Of a stretch of DNA of 64,000 bases, positions 16,248 through 25,313 are shown piece after piece. The first letter of the stretch is position 1. Every line of letters starts with the position of its first letter. Under the pieces are notes generated by a model. That model was given only the letters and a program-made list of their open reading frames with translations, was not told the DNA's origin and searched no databases. Position numbers and translations under genes: made by a program. Origin of the DNA: a bacterium (lineage in GTDB: Bacteria; Krumholzibacteriota; Krumholzibacteriia; LZORAL124-64-63); assembly GCA_024223715.1 (NCBI GenBank), contig JAAEOA010000434.1:1-64000 (forward strand), written 5' to 3'.

Positions 16248-16459
16248 TCAATTGCCTCCACGAACCGGCCACACGAAGCAGTCGTTGTCCATACTGATTT
16301 CCCAAACTTAAATTATTTGCATTTTCAATGGCCTCATCCCAGGTCACTGTTACTGCCCAAATTGTGGCATTTTTTGTCCACATCAGCCCTATCAGATTAT
16401 CTGTCACTGTTCCATCTCCATTATCTGTAAAGCGTGGACTAGTGGCTACGCCTTTCTCA
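16248..16459 (-). pseudogene. DUF1566 relic with internal deletion
   Basis: On the minus strand KGVATSPRFTDNGDGTVTDN, LIGLMWTKNAT and WDEAIENANNLSLGNQ match the N-terminal half of the DUF1566 protein at 13743. The sequence then jumps, with a frame change, to DNDCFVWPVRGGN-stop, the C-terminus. About 150 bp in the middle are gone. The 3' flank (AATAATTAAATAATCAATTG) is shared with the 13743 gene, so the two arose by duplication including flanks. Confidence 0.7.
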
Positions 16460-17110
16460 ATGATCCCCTTCTTGCTCGGCTGTACCTGCTATATCAACGC
16501 GTAAGCCACCGAACAATTCAGTGTTTTCAATTCTGAATTCCAGCGTATTCAATCCGGCGACAAAGCCGCTATTGATCACAAAACTGTGGAGTGACGAGAA
16601 GTTGCCTAGGGCGCTGCCAACCAGATCAGCAACAGATGTCTTTATGCCATTCAACCAAATCGAGCCATTATTATCTGCTGCCCACTTGCCGGTCAAAACT
16701 GTTGTGGTGTGATTAAATCCGGCTAAATCGAATGTCGTGACGAATGTTAAAGATTTGCCGGAATTTGAACTGACATCAAGGATTGATTCTTGTCGATCCC
16801 AAATCCAACGAGAATTAGGGCCGTTAGGTGCATAAGTGCCAAGCGGATCAATTGCGATGGCATTTGCGCCTGTGCCTTTAATTTTATAATGGGTGTCTGC
16901 TTCGCCGTCGGCCAGCAAACCATGGGCGTCATTCAAGCCGGTGCCATATACGTTGATGGAGGCAGCTTGCGGCGGTGTATTGGAGGCACCGATCGGACCA
17001 GAATCAGTTTTTTGCTTATCCCCATTGCAGCCAACGACAAGAATCGGGATAACTAACAAAAACATTATCAGAAGAGTTTTGAAAGATTTAGTGTTCTGTA
17101 CCATTCTCAT
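16457..17110 (-). CDS. Shared-leader lipoprotein with carbohydrate-binding-like beta domain
   Basis: ATG 17110 lies just after GGAGGTCAGG. The 217-residue protein has the same leader as 12487 (IPILVVGC, then NGDKQKTDSGPIGAS). It is followed by a roughly 150-residue beta-sandwich: NVYGTGLNDAHGLLADGEAD, DLAGFNHTTTVLTGKWAADN, SFVINSGFVAGLNTLEFRIE and GLRVDIAGTA. That pattern is widespread in exported proteins, often next to PEP-CTERM or lectin-like modules. The last seven residues (EQEGDH) derive from a DUF1566 gene whose remainder is the relic at 16248, so the end looks chimeric. Confidence 0.75.
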   Translation of the reverse strand: MRMVQNTKSFKTLLIMFLLVIPILVVGCNGDKQKTDSGPIGASNTPPQAASINVYGTGLNDAHGLLADGEADTHYKIKGTGANAIAIDPLGTYAPNGPNSRWIWDRQESILDVSSNSGKSLTFVTTFDLAGFNHTTTVLTGKWAADNNGSIWLNGIKTSVADLVGSALGNFSSLHSFVINSGFVAGLNTLEFRIENTELFGGLRVDIAGTAEQEGDH

Positions 17111-17199
17111 CCTGACCTCCACAAAATTTTTAGGCTAAACCGTGTTAGACTTACTCTGCCTTCTGAAACCGTATTGGTCAATATCTGTATCAATTTGGG
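16967..17199 (-). repeat. 233-bp duplicated leader/upstream unit, copy 2
   Basis: Collinear with 12344-12576 at a constant offset of 4623 bases without indels. It contains the leader of the lipoprotein at 17110 and the 3' tail of the adjacent C1-peptidase relic. The similarity to copy 1 in the noncoding part is as high as in the coding part, which points to a recent duplication. Confidence 0.75.
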
Positions 17200-17290
17200 A
17201 ATCCCGCTGGCAAATGCCACATACGATGTTTGACATTTCAAAAAAAACATTATCTCCCCAATTGGTTCCCAATTCATTCTTGCTGCGAAA
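17171..17290 (-). pseudogene. C1 peptidase 3'-end relic
   Basis: The minus-strand frame reads KNELGTNWGDNVFFEMSNIV then CGICQRDSQIDTDID. It matches the C-terminal end of the intact papain-like gene at 25314 (KNNWGTNWGENGFFRMSYDV). The upstream catalytic part is absent. It keeps the same position relative to the following lipoprotein as in the intact locus, so a peptidase-lipoprotein pair was duplicated and the peptidase lost. Confidence 0.65.
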
Positions 17291-17375
17291 ACCCCTCAAC
17301 CATCAAAATCTCCGTCCATTCTGCCATTATCGCCGAAGGCAGGATCGTCTAAAGGGTTCTGAGCCATCCCGAGCC

Positions 17376-18020
17376 TCATAGGCCAAGCTGTCCGAAATTG
17401 CCTGAACGAACCGGCCAAATGTAGTAGTCGTTCGACTTATTGTTGCTGCTCACGACGCCGGTGAGCATGTAGACGAACCACGCGTAGCTCTTATTGAATG
17501 TGAGGGTAGTAGCCGACCAGTAATAGGACGACTGCACATTGGTAAACGGGTCACCCGCAGTCAACTGACCTGTTCCTACTGTGTTCGATACTGCAGGATT
17601 GTAATATTGTCTGGCGCTTAAGCTTTCCAACTCATTTGTGTTAGGTAAACGCCAGTCGCCAGCAGATGAACCGTCAGTAAGATTTACTCCGTCATCTGCT
17701 AAACTATTGCAGTCGCTTAAAGCTGTGGTCCAATTCTTTGTTCCGAAACGATTGGCATCCTTCAACCAGACCAAACCCGTTAGGTTGTCAGTCACCGTAC
17801 CATTCGAGTTGTCAGTAAACCTTGGGTCTGGATAGGATACTCCTGCCTGGTGGTCGCCGTCCTGACCAGTATCAGTGCAGTCTATAACAATTCCTGATGC
17901 ATCATAGCATGTTGTCTGGCCTGTCTTTGCCACTGGTGCTGATTGGGCACATACTATTGATGCTGATAATAATAACATTCCTGTTAGTATCGCCAGACCT
18001 GCAAGTAATCTTTTCTTCAT
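17376..18020 (-). CDS. Secreted DUF1566 protein with variable C-terminus
   Basis: The start at 18020 follows AGAGGAGAGGGTA; the frame is open further upstream without signal character. The 214-residue protein has a signal peptide (LLLSASIVCAQ) and a DUF1566 (Lcl C-terminal, C-type-lectin-like) domain: RFTDNSNGTVTDNLTGLVWL, WRLPNTNELESL, YYWSATT and YYIWPVR. Proteins of this fold bind ligands and are recurrent targets of diversity-generating retroelements. Compared with 13743 and 16248 the C-terminal segment differs mainly at first and second codon positions. It lies 57 bp downstream of the second ABC transporter on the same strand. Confidence 0.8.
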   Translation of the reverse strand: MKKRLLAGLAILTGMLLLSASIVCAQSAPVAKTGQTTCYDASGIVIDCTDTGQDGDHQAGVSYPDPRFTDNSNGTVTDNLTGLVWLKDANRFGTKNWTTALSDCNSLADDGVNLTDGSSAGDWRLPNTNELESLSARQYYNPAVSNTVGTGQLTAGDPFTNVQSSYYWSATTLTFNKSYAWFVYMLTGVVSSNNKSNDYYIWPVRSGNFGQLGL

Positions 18021-18076
18021 TACCCTCTCCTCTTGAAAAAACTCCAAAGACATAGGCCCCATCTTTTCACAGACCG

Positions 18077-20980
18077 CTATATTACCTGCCGCTTGGCAAG
18101 GTCGGCGAAAAGGCCTGGTTGATTGATCAGTTCTTCATAGGTCCCGGTTTGCTCGATGCCCCCGTTTACCAGAACGAAGATCCGGTCGGCGTTGATAATG
18201 GTGCTCAACCTGTGGGCAATGACAATTCGTGTAGCCTTGAGCCCTTCAAGGCTCTTGCTGACAATTGCCTGTGTCCTGTTGTCCAGCGCGCTGGTGGCTT
18301 CATCGAAGAACAAGATCCTGGGCCTGTGGACAACAGCCCTGGCGATCAGTATACGCTGCTGCTGTCCGCCGGAGAGTCCGCCGCCACCTTCGGAGACCAT
18401 GGTGTGTATGCCCATGGGCATCGCCTCAATGTCCTCGGCAAGCCCGCACATGCGGGCGGCTTCCCAGGCATCATCTATTGTTTTAAGTGAGGCGCCGATG
18501 ATGTTGTCCAGGATCGAACCTGGCCTCAGCGTTGAGTTCTGAAGAACCACACCAATCTGGCTTCTTACGGCCTGGATATCGAACCCGGCAATGTCCTGGT
18601 CGTCGTAATAAATAGAACCGGCATCAGGTGACTCGAACCCGAGGAGGAGGCGGAACAGGGTCGATTTCCCGGAACCGGACGGACCCACAATGGCTACGAA
18701 TTCGCCGGGCTTGGTGCTGAAAGAAAGGCCTTTGAGAATCATCGGGCCATCTTCGTTATAACGAAAGGAGATATGGCTGGCCTCAACATGGCCGCCAAGT
18801 TCGCCCGGTTGAGCCATGCTGGGGTTTACTTCGGGCAGCGCACTCAGGATCGGCTTCAGTCGCTCAGCGACGGGAATGGCCATCAGCACCGGGAAGAGCG
18901 ATGTGATCATGGTAATGCCGCCAATGAGAACGTTCATGAAAGCGGTTGTGAATGATAGAAAACTTCCCGTGGTCAGGTCTTGCATGCCGGTACCGCCGGA
19001 AAAAGCAACGTACCCGTAAATCGCCATGGAGGAGAGAATGGGCACTACTCCGGTAAACACCGAGAACCCGGCGGAAACTTTGCGTGACTTGTAGGACAGC
19101 CGTTTCTGGTCGGCGAACATTCCCGCCCAGGACGAAAGGGCCCGGCTCTCTGCCCCGCTGACACGAAGCTTGGCGATCCCTGAAATAAACTGCAAAACCA
19201 TACCCTGAATTTTTCCCTGAAGATCAAAATAGGGTCGTTGATAGCGAAACTGAACAAAGGCACTGGCGGCACTGGCGACGGTACTGATCAGAATGATAAC
19301 AGTGGCTAGAATTGCCAACCTCCAGCTGTAGTAAAACAGCAGGGCAACACTGAAAAGGGAAAAGAGGCTACCAAGGACCGTCGAAACAACGGCACCCGAA
19401 GCCGTCCGTCGAATTATGCTGACTCCCATGGCTCGCATGGCGAGGTCACCGGATGTGTATTTTCGAAAGAAGCTAAGGGGCAAGTTCATGAGACGATCCC
19501 AGATTGCTGCCTCAAGCAGCCAATCCACCTTCCCTTCGATCCGCAGGATGGACAGTCCCCGGACGACATGGAAGAAGGCCATGGCAGTCGCGCTCACAGC
19601 AAGGGCGATGGCCAGGGTCAGAAGTTGGCTCAGGTCGGCATCTGGAATGACGTAATCGAACAGGATCCCGGTCACAATCGGCGGAACCAGCCCGAGCAGC
19701 CCGGCAGCGATCCCCATGAGAACGATCCTGAGAATATCGCTTCGGCAACTGGATATCCAGAACTGGAGGACCTCTTTGCCGGAAAGGGCACGATCAGGAA
19801 GTGTGCGATAGAAGACATAGGCAGAGGGATTCAACGATGCGGCAAGTGCCGAGGTCACTGGTTCGCGGGTGTCCTCGACAGGATCCCACAGTTCATATCT
19901 CCCCTGCTTCGTTGGCTGGATCGCCACTGGCCGGTTGCCTTCTTTGAGAAAAGCCAGCAAAGGCCCGGCATCCTTGCGCCACCAGTTGTCCTTGAGAAGG
20001 ACCTTGCGGGTGCGCATTCTCGATGCCTTGGCAATGTTGGCAAGAGGGTCCTTCTGCTTCACTCCACGTTTGGTGGCGGGATGAGGCCGGATCACTATGT
20101 CTGCTGCTCTGCCCACCATTTGGCAGGCAGCGAGGAGGGAATCGTCCGTCGGTTCCTCATAGCTTACCGTTTTGTCGCCGGTGGCCGAAGCAAGTTGAGT
20201 GTACACACTCTCAAGAGCGGCCCTGTTGACTTCCGCTGTGGCTTTCATGCGTTTCTGATCGTGCTGTTCAGATTGTCGGCGGTCCGGACCAATGCACTCC
20301 AGAACCTGCTGACCAAACGCATCCAGACCAATCAGGCTTGTGTCTTCGGCCAGGAACGCTGCCGTGTCGACACTCCGTACCGTCATCTTGCCTGCCGACT
20401 CCAGCCATGTTCGGTCGCACAAAGGGAAGAAACGGTCCTGCTGGATCTGGGGAAAATCCTCTCGCCCAAACAGTCGCAGAACACCTTCGGAAAAAATGAT
20501 CCAGAGGATTCCGCTGTGGGGGCTCACCGACTGTCCATCGTCCAGTTCCATTTCTTCCCCCGGCGTAGGCTCAATACCTCCACCCAAAGGAAGAGGACCA
20601 CGATGGATACCCGACAGGAGCCCTTTGGTCCATTTCTCGATGCAGGTGGCAATAGTATTTGAGTGGGCAGGATCACGGGCCAGTTCCGGAAGCCTTGATC
20701 GCGGAACGGTCTTAAGTGAGGTTCCCATTACGGCCACCGCCAGCAGGCCGAAGGCGGCCTTGCTGTGATCCAACCCAAGAAGTATCTCCCCGGCTTCGGC
20801 GCGAAACAGGTGCATGCGCGGACCAGCGGGCTGGCCGTTTTCCAGGTCCACAGAAAAGACATCCACCTTCCCGCTTTGCACGAACCACACGCTAGCGGTA
20901 TCGTTCAACAGGAACGGCTCATTGCCGCTTACCTTCTGCTGGACTCCCTCTTCTTCGAATGGGTTGGTTATGTTTGTCAT
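18077..20980 (-). CDS. NHLM-type peptide exporter, second ABC transporter (permease-ATPase)
   Basis: 967 residues. The N-terminal ~400 residues form a cyclic-nucleotide-binding-like region without a peptidase. A six-helix exporter membrane domain follows (about 430-700), then an ABC ATPase with VGPSGSGKST, Q-loop VVLQNST, signature LSGGQQQR, Walker B ILFFDEATSALD and IAHRLST. The length and domain order match the NHLM bacteriocin-system ABC2 family, the partner of the C39-bearing transporter. The ATG overlaps the stop of the upstream ABC1 gene (ATGA at 20977-20980), so the two are translationally coupled and probably form a heterodimer that exports GG-leader peptides across the inner membrane. 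Confidence 0.85.
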   Translation of the reverse strand: MTNITNPFEEEGVQQKVSGNEPFLLNDTASVWFVQSGKVDVFSVDLENGQPAGPRMHLFRAEAGEILLGLDHSKAAFGLLAVAVMGTSLKTVPRSRLPELARDPAHSNTIATCIEKWTKGLLSGIHRGPLPLGGGIEPTPGEEMELDDGQSVSPHSGILWIIFSEGVLRLFGREDFPQIQQDRFFPLCDRTWLESAGKMTVRSVDTAAFLAEDTSLIGLDAFGQQVLECIGPDRRQSEQHDQKRMKATAEVNRAALESVYTQLASATGDKTVSYEEPTDDSLLAACQMVGRAADIVIRPHPATKRGVKQKDPLANIAKASRMRTRKVLLKDNWWRKDAGPLLAFLKEGNRPVAIQPTKQGRYELWDPVEDTREPVTSALAASLNPSAYVFYRTLPDRALSGKEVLQFWISSCRSDILRIVLMGIAAGLLGLVPPIVTGILFDYVIPDADLSQLLTLAIALAVSATAMAFFHVVRGLSILRIEGKVDWLLEAAIWDRLMNLPLSFFRKYTSGDLAMRAMGVSIIRRTASGAVVSTVLGSLFSLFSVALLFYYSWRLAILATVIILISTVASAASAFVQFRYQRPYFDLQGKIQGMVLQFISGIAKLRVSGAESRALSSWAGMFADQKRLSYKSRKVSAGFSVFTGVVPILSSMAIYGYVAFSGGTGMQDLTTGSFLSFTTAFMNVLIGGITMITSLFPVLMAIPVAERLKPILSALPEVNPSMAQPGELGGHVEASHISFRYNEDGPMILKGLSFSTKPGEFVAIVGPSGSGKSTLFRLLLGFESPDAGSIYYDDQDIAGFDIQAVRSQIGVVLQNSTLRPGSILDNIIGASLKTIDDAWEAARMCGLAEDIEAMPMGIHTMVSEGGGGLSGGQQQRILIARAVVHRPRILFFDEATSALDNRTQAIVSKSLEGLKATRIVIAHRLSTIINADRIFVLVNGGIEQTGTYEELINQPGLFADLAKRQVI

Positions 20981-23178
20981 TGTTCCTTGATCAGGTTGTA
21001 GTATGTACCGCCGGCTTCTATCAGTTCCTCATGGGTCCCTCTCTGGGCGACCTTCCCCTGGTCCAGTACGATGATCTCGTCACAGTCACGAATCGTGCTG
21101 AGACGATGCGCCACAATCACGCAGGTACACCCGCGACGCCTGAGGCTATCGTCAATCAATTGCTCGGTGAGCGGATCCAGGGCGCTGGTTGCTTCGTCCA
21201 GGACCAGGATTGCGGGGTTGCTTGCCAGGACCCGGGTGATCTCCAGTCGCTGGCGCTGTCCGCCGCTGAAGTTGAGGCCACCCTCTTCCATCTTGCTTTC
21301 GTATCCACCCGCACGTGCAGCAATGTCCTCATGGATGCAGGCATCTTTGGCTGCTTCGACAATGTCTTCCAACGGAACGCTGGTATCCCACAGCTCAAGA
21401 TTGTCCCGGATCGTACCCGAGAACATCAGGATATCCTGATCCACTAAACCAAGTGATTTGGTGACGACACGACGGGGAATTTTGCTTCGGCTTTGTCCGT
21501 CCAGTAAAATCTGGCCAGACCACGGTTCCAGGAGGCCGCAGATGAGCTTGGAGATCGTTGACTTTCCGCTCCCCGAAGCTCCCACAAGGGCGACGCGACT
21601 TCCTGGCTTCAAGCTGAGGCTGAAATCCTCTATGAGTGCGGGGGCCAATGGACTGTAGCCAAAAGAAACATTCTTCAATTCCAGGCCACCAGACAACCTG
21701 GCTGGGGTATCGGCGACGGCTTCGGCTTGTTCTGACAGCACCAGCTCCGGGTCCACCTGATAGTTCAGTACGTCATCGAGCCGATTCATGTCCCCCTCAG
21801 CCTCCTGAAGTTCGCTTCCCAGCATGACGAGCTGGTTGATCGGCATGCTGAAGCTGAGCATGAGGCCCTGGAACGCCATGAGTTCACCGATCGTCAGGTG
21901 GCCATGCATTACCTGCAGCCCTCCGAGCCCGAGCATGATAGTGGTATTGATACCCATAAGAAATTGCGGGACAACATTCAGCAGTTGGGTGTAGAGACCC
22001 AGTTCCTGTTCGGCATTAAGGGTCTTGGCCTGATATCCGGCCCATCGTGAAAAAAAATCGGGTTCCCCGCCGCTTGCTTTGAGAGTCTCTATCATTTGCA
22101 GGCCATTCATCGATGTGCCTACCAGCTTGGCCTGAAACTGAAGCATCCTCTTGTTCAGGTCTTTCCGTTTCCTGGAAACGAATCTCAACGCCACGAGGTT
22201 GAGCAGTGAGATGATCACTCCTGCAAACATCAGGACCACATCATACTGAAACATTAACACGGCATAAAATACGACCATGAAACAGTTCAGGATATTTGCA
22301 GCCAGCTGTCCCGAAAGCAACTGGGCCACTTTATCATTGAGCAGGACACGTGAAGCAATATCCCCGCTATAGCGCTGCGAAAAGAATTCCATGGGCAGAC
22401 GCATTACATGTGAGAAGAACCGACCCGAGGAGCTCAAAGCGAGCTTGATCTCCAATCGTGCAAGGCAGTACTGCTGGAGCCCGATCAGCGCACCATACAG
22501 CACAGCCGTGATCCCCATCCCCAAAAGTAGAGGTCTGACCCAATAACTCATGCCTGCCACAAGGAATTCGTCGACAAAGATCTTGGTAAACGTTGGAATT
22601 ACGAGACCGGGAATAACCAGCGCCAACCCCGCAATAACGGCATAGGTCAATGGGGTAGTGGTCCCTCGCGCGCGCCGCTGAAGGGAGCGCATGAGCTTGG
22701 GTTTCTCTCCACCTTTCTCAAAATCCGGTCCCGGCTCAAACGTCAGAACAACCCCGGTAAAAGACTCATCGAACTCCTGGCTGGTTACGGATATTGGGCC
22801 ACACGCCGGGTTGTTCAGGTACCAGCGATTCTTATTGAAGCCCTCGACTACCACAAAATGATTGAAGTTCCAGAAGACGATTACAGGAAGAGCCAGGGAC
22901 TTGAGATCGGCAGACTCATGTTTGTACCCGTTGGCTTTTAGACCATATTTTCTGGCTACCTTGAGCATGTTGCCGGCCTTACTGCCATCGCGGGATACTC
23001 CACACTCGATCCGGAGCTTTTCAAGGGGCACGTAGCAGCCATGATAGGCCAGGATCATGGCCAGTGAAGCAGCTCCGCATTCGGTCGCTTCCATCTGCAG
23101 GACGGTCGGCGTATGCACGCGCCGCCGACGCGGTGTTTGGGTTTTCTTCGTGAGTTCGAATAAAGTGTTTGGGGTCAT
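20977..23178 (-). CDS. NHLM-type peptide exporter ABC transporter with C39 peptidase domain
   Basis: The start ATG 23178 overlaps the adaptor's stop (ATGA). The 733-residue protein has an N-terminal C39 peptidase: Gln28, Cys34 (MEATECGAA) and His107 (NFNHFVVVEG). The third triad position, normally Asp in NDPA, is Asn123 (LNNPACGP). A membrane domain (about 180-450) and an ABC ATPase follow (VGASGSGKST, LNFSGGQRQRLEI, ILVLDEATSALD, VAHRLSTI). In this family the C39 domain cuts precursor leaders after a double glycine during export. Likely substrates are the precursors at 10495 and 11606. Confidence 0.85.
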   Translation of the reverse strand: MTPNTLFELTKKTQTPRRRRVHTPTVLQMEATECGAASLAMILAYHGCYVPLEKLRIECGVSRDGSKAGNMLKVARKYGLKANGYKHESADLKSLALPVIVFWNFNHFVVVEGFNKNRWYLNNPACGPISVTSQEFDESFTGVVLTFEPGPDFEKGGEKPKLMRSLQRRARGTTTPLTYAVIAGLALVIPGLVIPTFTKIFVDEFLVAGMSYWVRPLLLGMGITAVLYGALIGLQQYCLARLEIKLALSSSGRFFSHVMRLPMEFFSQRYSGDIASRVLLNDKVAQLLSGQLAANILNCFMVVFYAVLMFQYDVVLMFAGVIISLLNLVALRFVSRKRKDLNKRMLQFQAKLVGTSMNGLQMIETLKASGGEPDFFSRWAGYQAKTLNAEQELGLYTQLLNVVPQFLMGINTTIMLGLGGLQVMHGHLTIGELMAFQGLMLSFSMPINQLVMLGSELQEAEGDMNRLDDVLNYQVDPELVLSEQAEAVADTPARLSGGLELKNVSFGYSPLAPALIEDFSLSLKPGSRVALVGASGSGKSTISKLICGLLEPWSGQILLDGQSRSKIPRRVVTKSLGLVDQDILMFSGTIRDNLELWDTSVPLEDIVEAAKDACIHEDIAARAGGYESKMEEGGLNFSGGQRQRLEITRVLASNPAILVLDEATSALDPLTEQLIDDSLRRRGCTCVIVAHRLSTIRDCDEIIVLDQGKVAQRGTHEELIEAGGTYYNLIKEQ

Positions 23179-24431
23179 GACAAACCGAAGAACTTTTTCA
23201 GGAATGGGACCACCAGAGTGATCGGGGGCTGCTCGCTTACAACTATCGATGCCGAGCAAAGCGTGCCACTTGATATCTTCAGCATGGGTCCCCGGCCAGA
23301 GGACCACATATACCCGCTTGGGGTCTTCGAATCCAATGTGAGGTCCGCATTGACCTGGACTGGGACACCATTGGCCGCCAACTGTTCCACCAACGAAGGG
23401 TTATCCAGAAGCTTCGACATTTCCCGTTCAGTGACGGGGAACTCGCTGACATAGTTCACTTTACCTATGATATAACCGAATTTCTCACGATTCACGGTCG
23501 ATGGCGTTAGCTCTACCTTCATTCCCGGATCGACCTTTTCTCCTACTGTGTCAGAAATAAAGATCATAACTTCCATCGCCTTGTCTGTTTGCTCCAGACT
23601 GACCAGGGGAGTGCCTATATCAACGACGGTTCCGTTGTTAGCCATTACTTCAAGAACACGTCCGGTGTAAGGGCTGATCACCTGAGACATGGTTTTCAGG
23701 CGTAATTCCTGTACTTTTATCTCTGTGTTCAATTCGTTTACAGCTTGTGAGCTCTGAAACCTGAGTTGCTCGAGATCATGGTAGGCTTCGGATTCAAGGA
23801 CGGAAATATTCGCGAGCTTCTCCTGGAATCCCAGAAGAGTGGATTCGGAATTAACCAGATCCTTTTTCGCCTTGATGAGTTCGAGATCACTAACGGTCCG
23901 ATCCTTGTAAAGAGCAGTTACCGCTTCGAGATTCTCCCGTATCTTTTGAACCAGATCATTCTGCTGCTTGATGAGCACGTCGAGGTCTTTGCGTTGAAGG
24001 TCGAAGGACGAAGCCTTGTTTTTGCGCAGCGTTTCACAATGGTCGACGGTTTCATTGTGTTCGTTCTGCAATTGGTCAAGCCGGACCCTGTCCACCTCGA
24101 TCTGGGTTGAAAGCTCAACCTGAGAAATCGTCGCGATAACCTGACCCGCCTTAATCACACTTCCCACTTTGGTGTTCCCGGCAATCGTCACCGGTCCCTG
24201 GCCCTGAGTGGGGATATCGATCACCCCTCCGGTCCGCAATATTACCGCCGGTCCCATGACCATTGTCGGGATGCGACCGAAAATCCCCCAAATAACAATT
24301 GTGACAACGATTGCGCACAGGGCGAGCAAGGCCAGCCACTCCCGCGCAGTGGTCACCTTGATCAGCTCATCAAGCTGTTCTGGAGACGACAGCTTTTTTA
24401 GAGCCTTTTTCCGAAACATCGTTTCTGACAT
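23175..24431 (-). CDS. NHLM-type exporter membrane-fusion (HlyD-like) protein
   Basis: The start at 24431 (MSETMFRKKAL) follows GAAGG with proper spacing. 418 residues: a cytoplasmic N-terminus, one membrane helix (about 34-58, LALLALCAIVVTIVIWGIFG), then the periplasmic biotinyl-lipoyl-like halves (VGSVIKAGQVIATISQ … VISPYTGRVLEVMANNGTVV) flanking a long coiled coil (about 105-240). It matches the HlyD-like NHLM adaptor family. It is the first of three overlapping exporter genes and would bridge the ABC transporters to an outer-membrane channel. No TolC is in the window, but a secretin is encoded four genes upstream. Confidence 0.85.
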   Translation of the reverse strand: MSETMFRKKALKKLSSPEQLDELIKVTTAREWLALLALCAIVVTIVIWGIFGRIPTMVMGPAVILRTGGVIDIPTQGQGPVTIAGNTKVGSVIKAGQVIATISQVELSTQIEVDRVRLDQLQNEHNETVDHCETLRKNKASSFDLQRKDLDVLIKQQNDLVQKIRENLEAVTALYKDRTVSDLELIKAKKDLVNSESTLLGFQEKLANISVLESEAYHDLEQLRFQSSQAVNELNTEIKVQELRLKTMSQVISPYTGRVLEVMANNGTVVDIGTPLVSLEQTDKAMEVMIFISDTVGEKVDPGMKVELTPSTVNREKFGYIIGKVNYVSEFPVTEREMSKLLDNPSLVEQLAANGVPVQVNADLTLDSKTPSGYMWSSGRGPMLKISSGTLCSASIVVSEQPPITLVVPFLKKFFGLS

Positions 24432-24522
24432 GCACAACCTTCAATGGAAATCGTTCCGTCTGACAATGCCCGGCACATATTTGCCGAACACACCTCGTTA
24501 TCCGAAAAATATAAGAAAGCCA

Positions 24523-25251
24523 CTAGTTAGTCACGTTAAACTGGAAACCGTCGTTTGGATTTCCGCTCAAGGTTACCGCAGCAGTGCTCACTTCGGCAAG
24601 GTCCTGTTCAAAAAAGATCCCTGTTGATAACATTTCATTAGAAATCAGATCTCCCTCTTGCATATTTTGCCCCAGGCCCCAAAAAAGTTTTGCCTGCGGA
24701 ATAAAAACAGTTTTCTGGCTAGCATTAATAACACTACTCAAGGCAACCTTTCCCTCATCCAGCAATTGAATAGAAACACCGGACATGGTCGTTCCGTTGG
24801 AAATCTCAATGCTGGTTGGTAGCGAAGAAACGCCCGTCTCAGTCAAGGTAATTCCAGAACTGCCTTCAACAACTGAGTATGATTTACCTGATATTGCACT
24901 TAGAGTAGCCGTTTGCTCACTTCCTGTTGTTGCCTGAATTGAAAAGCTGGGTGACCAGGTAAAGCTTGCTTCCATTCCACTGCCAACTGATGAAAGGTCG
25001 CACCAAACAGATACTCCTACGGATGGATCAATTGGGGTCACATTGTTGGTCATAAAAACATATACCTGATTGTTTGCCGAATTCGATGATTCATTTTTAA
25101 AGGTAATACTCACGCCCTCAACTGAACCACCGGTCGGACCGGAATCGGTTTTATGTTTATCCCCATTGCAGCCAACCACAAGAATCGGGAAAACTAACAA
25201 AAACAAAATCAGAAGAGTTTTGAAAGATTTAGTGTTTCTTGCCTTTTTCAT
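24523..25251 (-). CDS. Shared-leader lipoprotein, C-terminal domain unknown
   Basis: GCGGAGGTCATA precedes ATG 25251. The 242-residue protein starts with the shared lipoprotein signal (FPILVVGC) and the spacer NGDKHKTDSGPTGGS. The rest is a Ser/Thr-rich beta protein (VSITFKNESSNSANNQVYVF and onward) with a GLGQNMQEGDLISNEM segment; I do not recognise its family. It lies between the C1 peptidase (62 bp upstream) and the exporter adaptor (91 bp downstream) on one strand, so it is probably part of the exporter operon. Confidence 0.75.
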   Translation of the reverse strand: MKKARNTKSFKTLLILFLLVFPILVVGCNGDKHKTDSGPTGGSVEGVSITFKNESSNSANNQVYVFMTNNVTPIDPSVGVSVWCDLSSVGSGMEASFTWSPSFSIQATTGSEQTATLSAISGKSYSVVEGSSGITLTETGVSSLPTSIEISNGTTMSGVSIQLLDEGKVALSSVINASQKTVFIPQAKLFWGLGQNMQEGDLISNEMLSTGIFFEQDLAEVSTAAVTLSGNPNDGFQFNVTN

Positions 25252-25313
25252 TATGACCTCCGCAAAATTTGTGGCCTAGCATTGTTGAGCTTAACCGGTC
25301 CTCTGAAATCGTC

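Noticed and set aside
19568-20662. 364-codon plus-strand frame
   Set aside because: Antisense shadow of the N-terminal part of the ABC2 transporter; composition is odd and no motif is visible.
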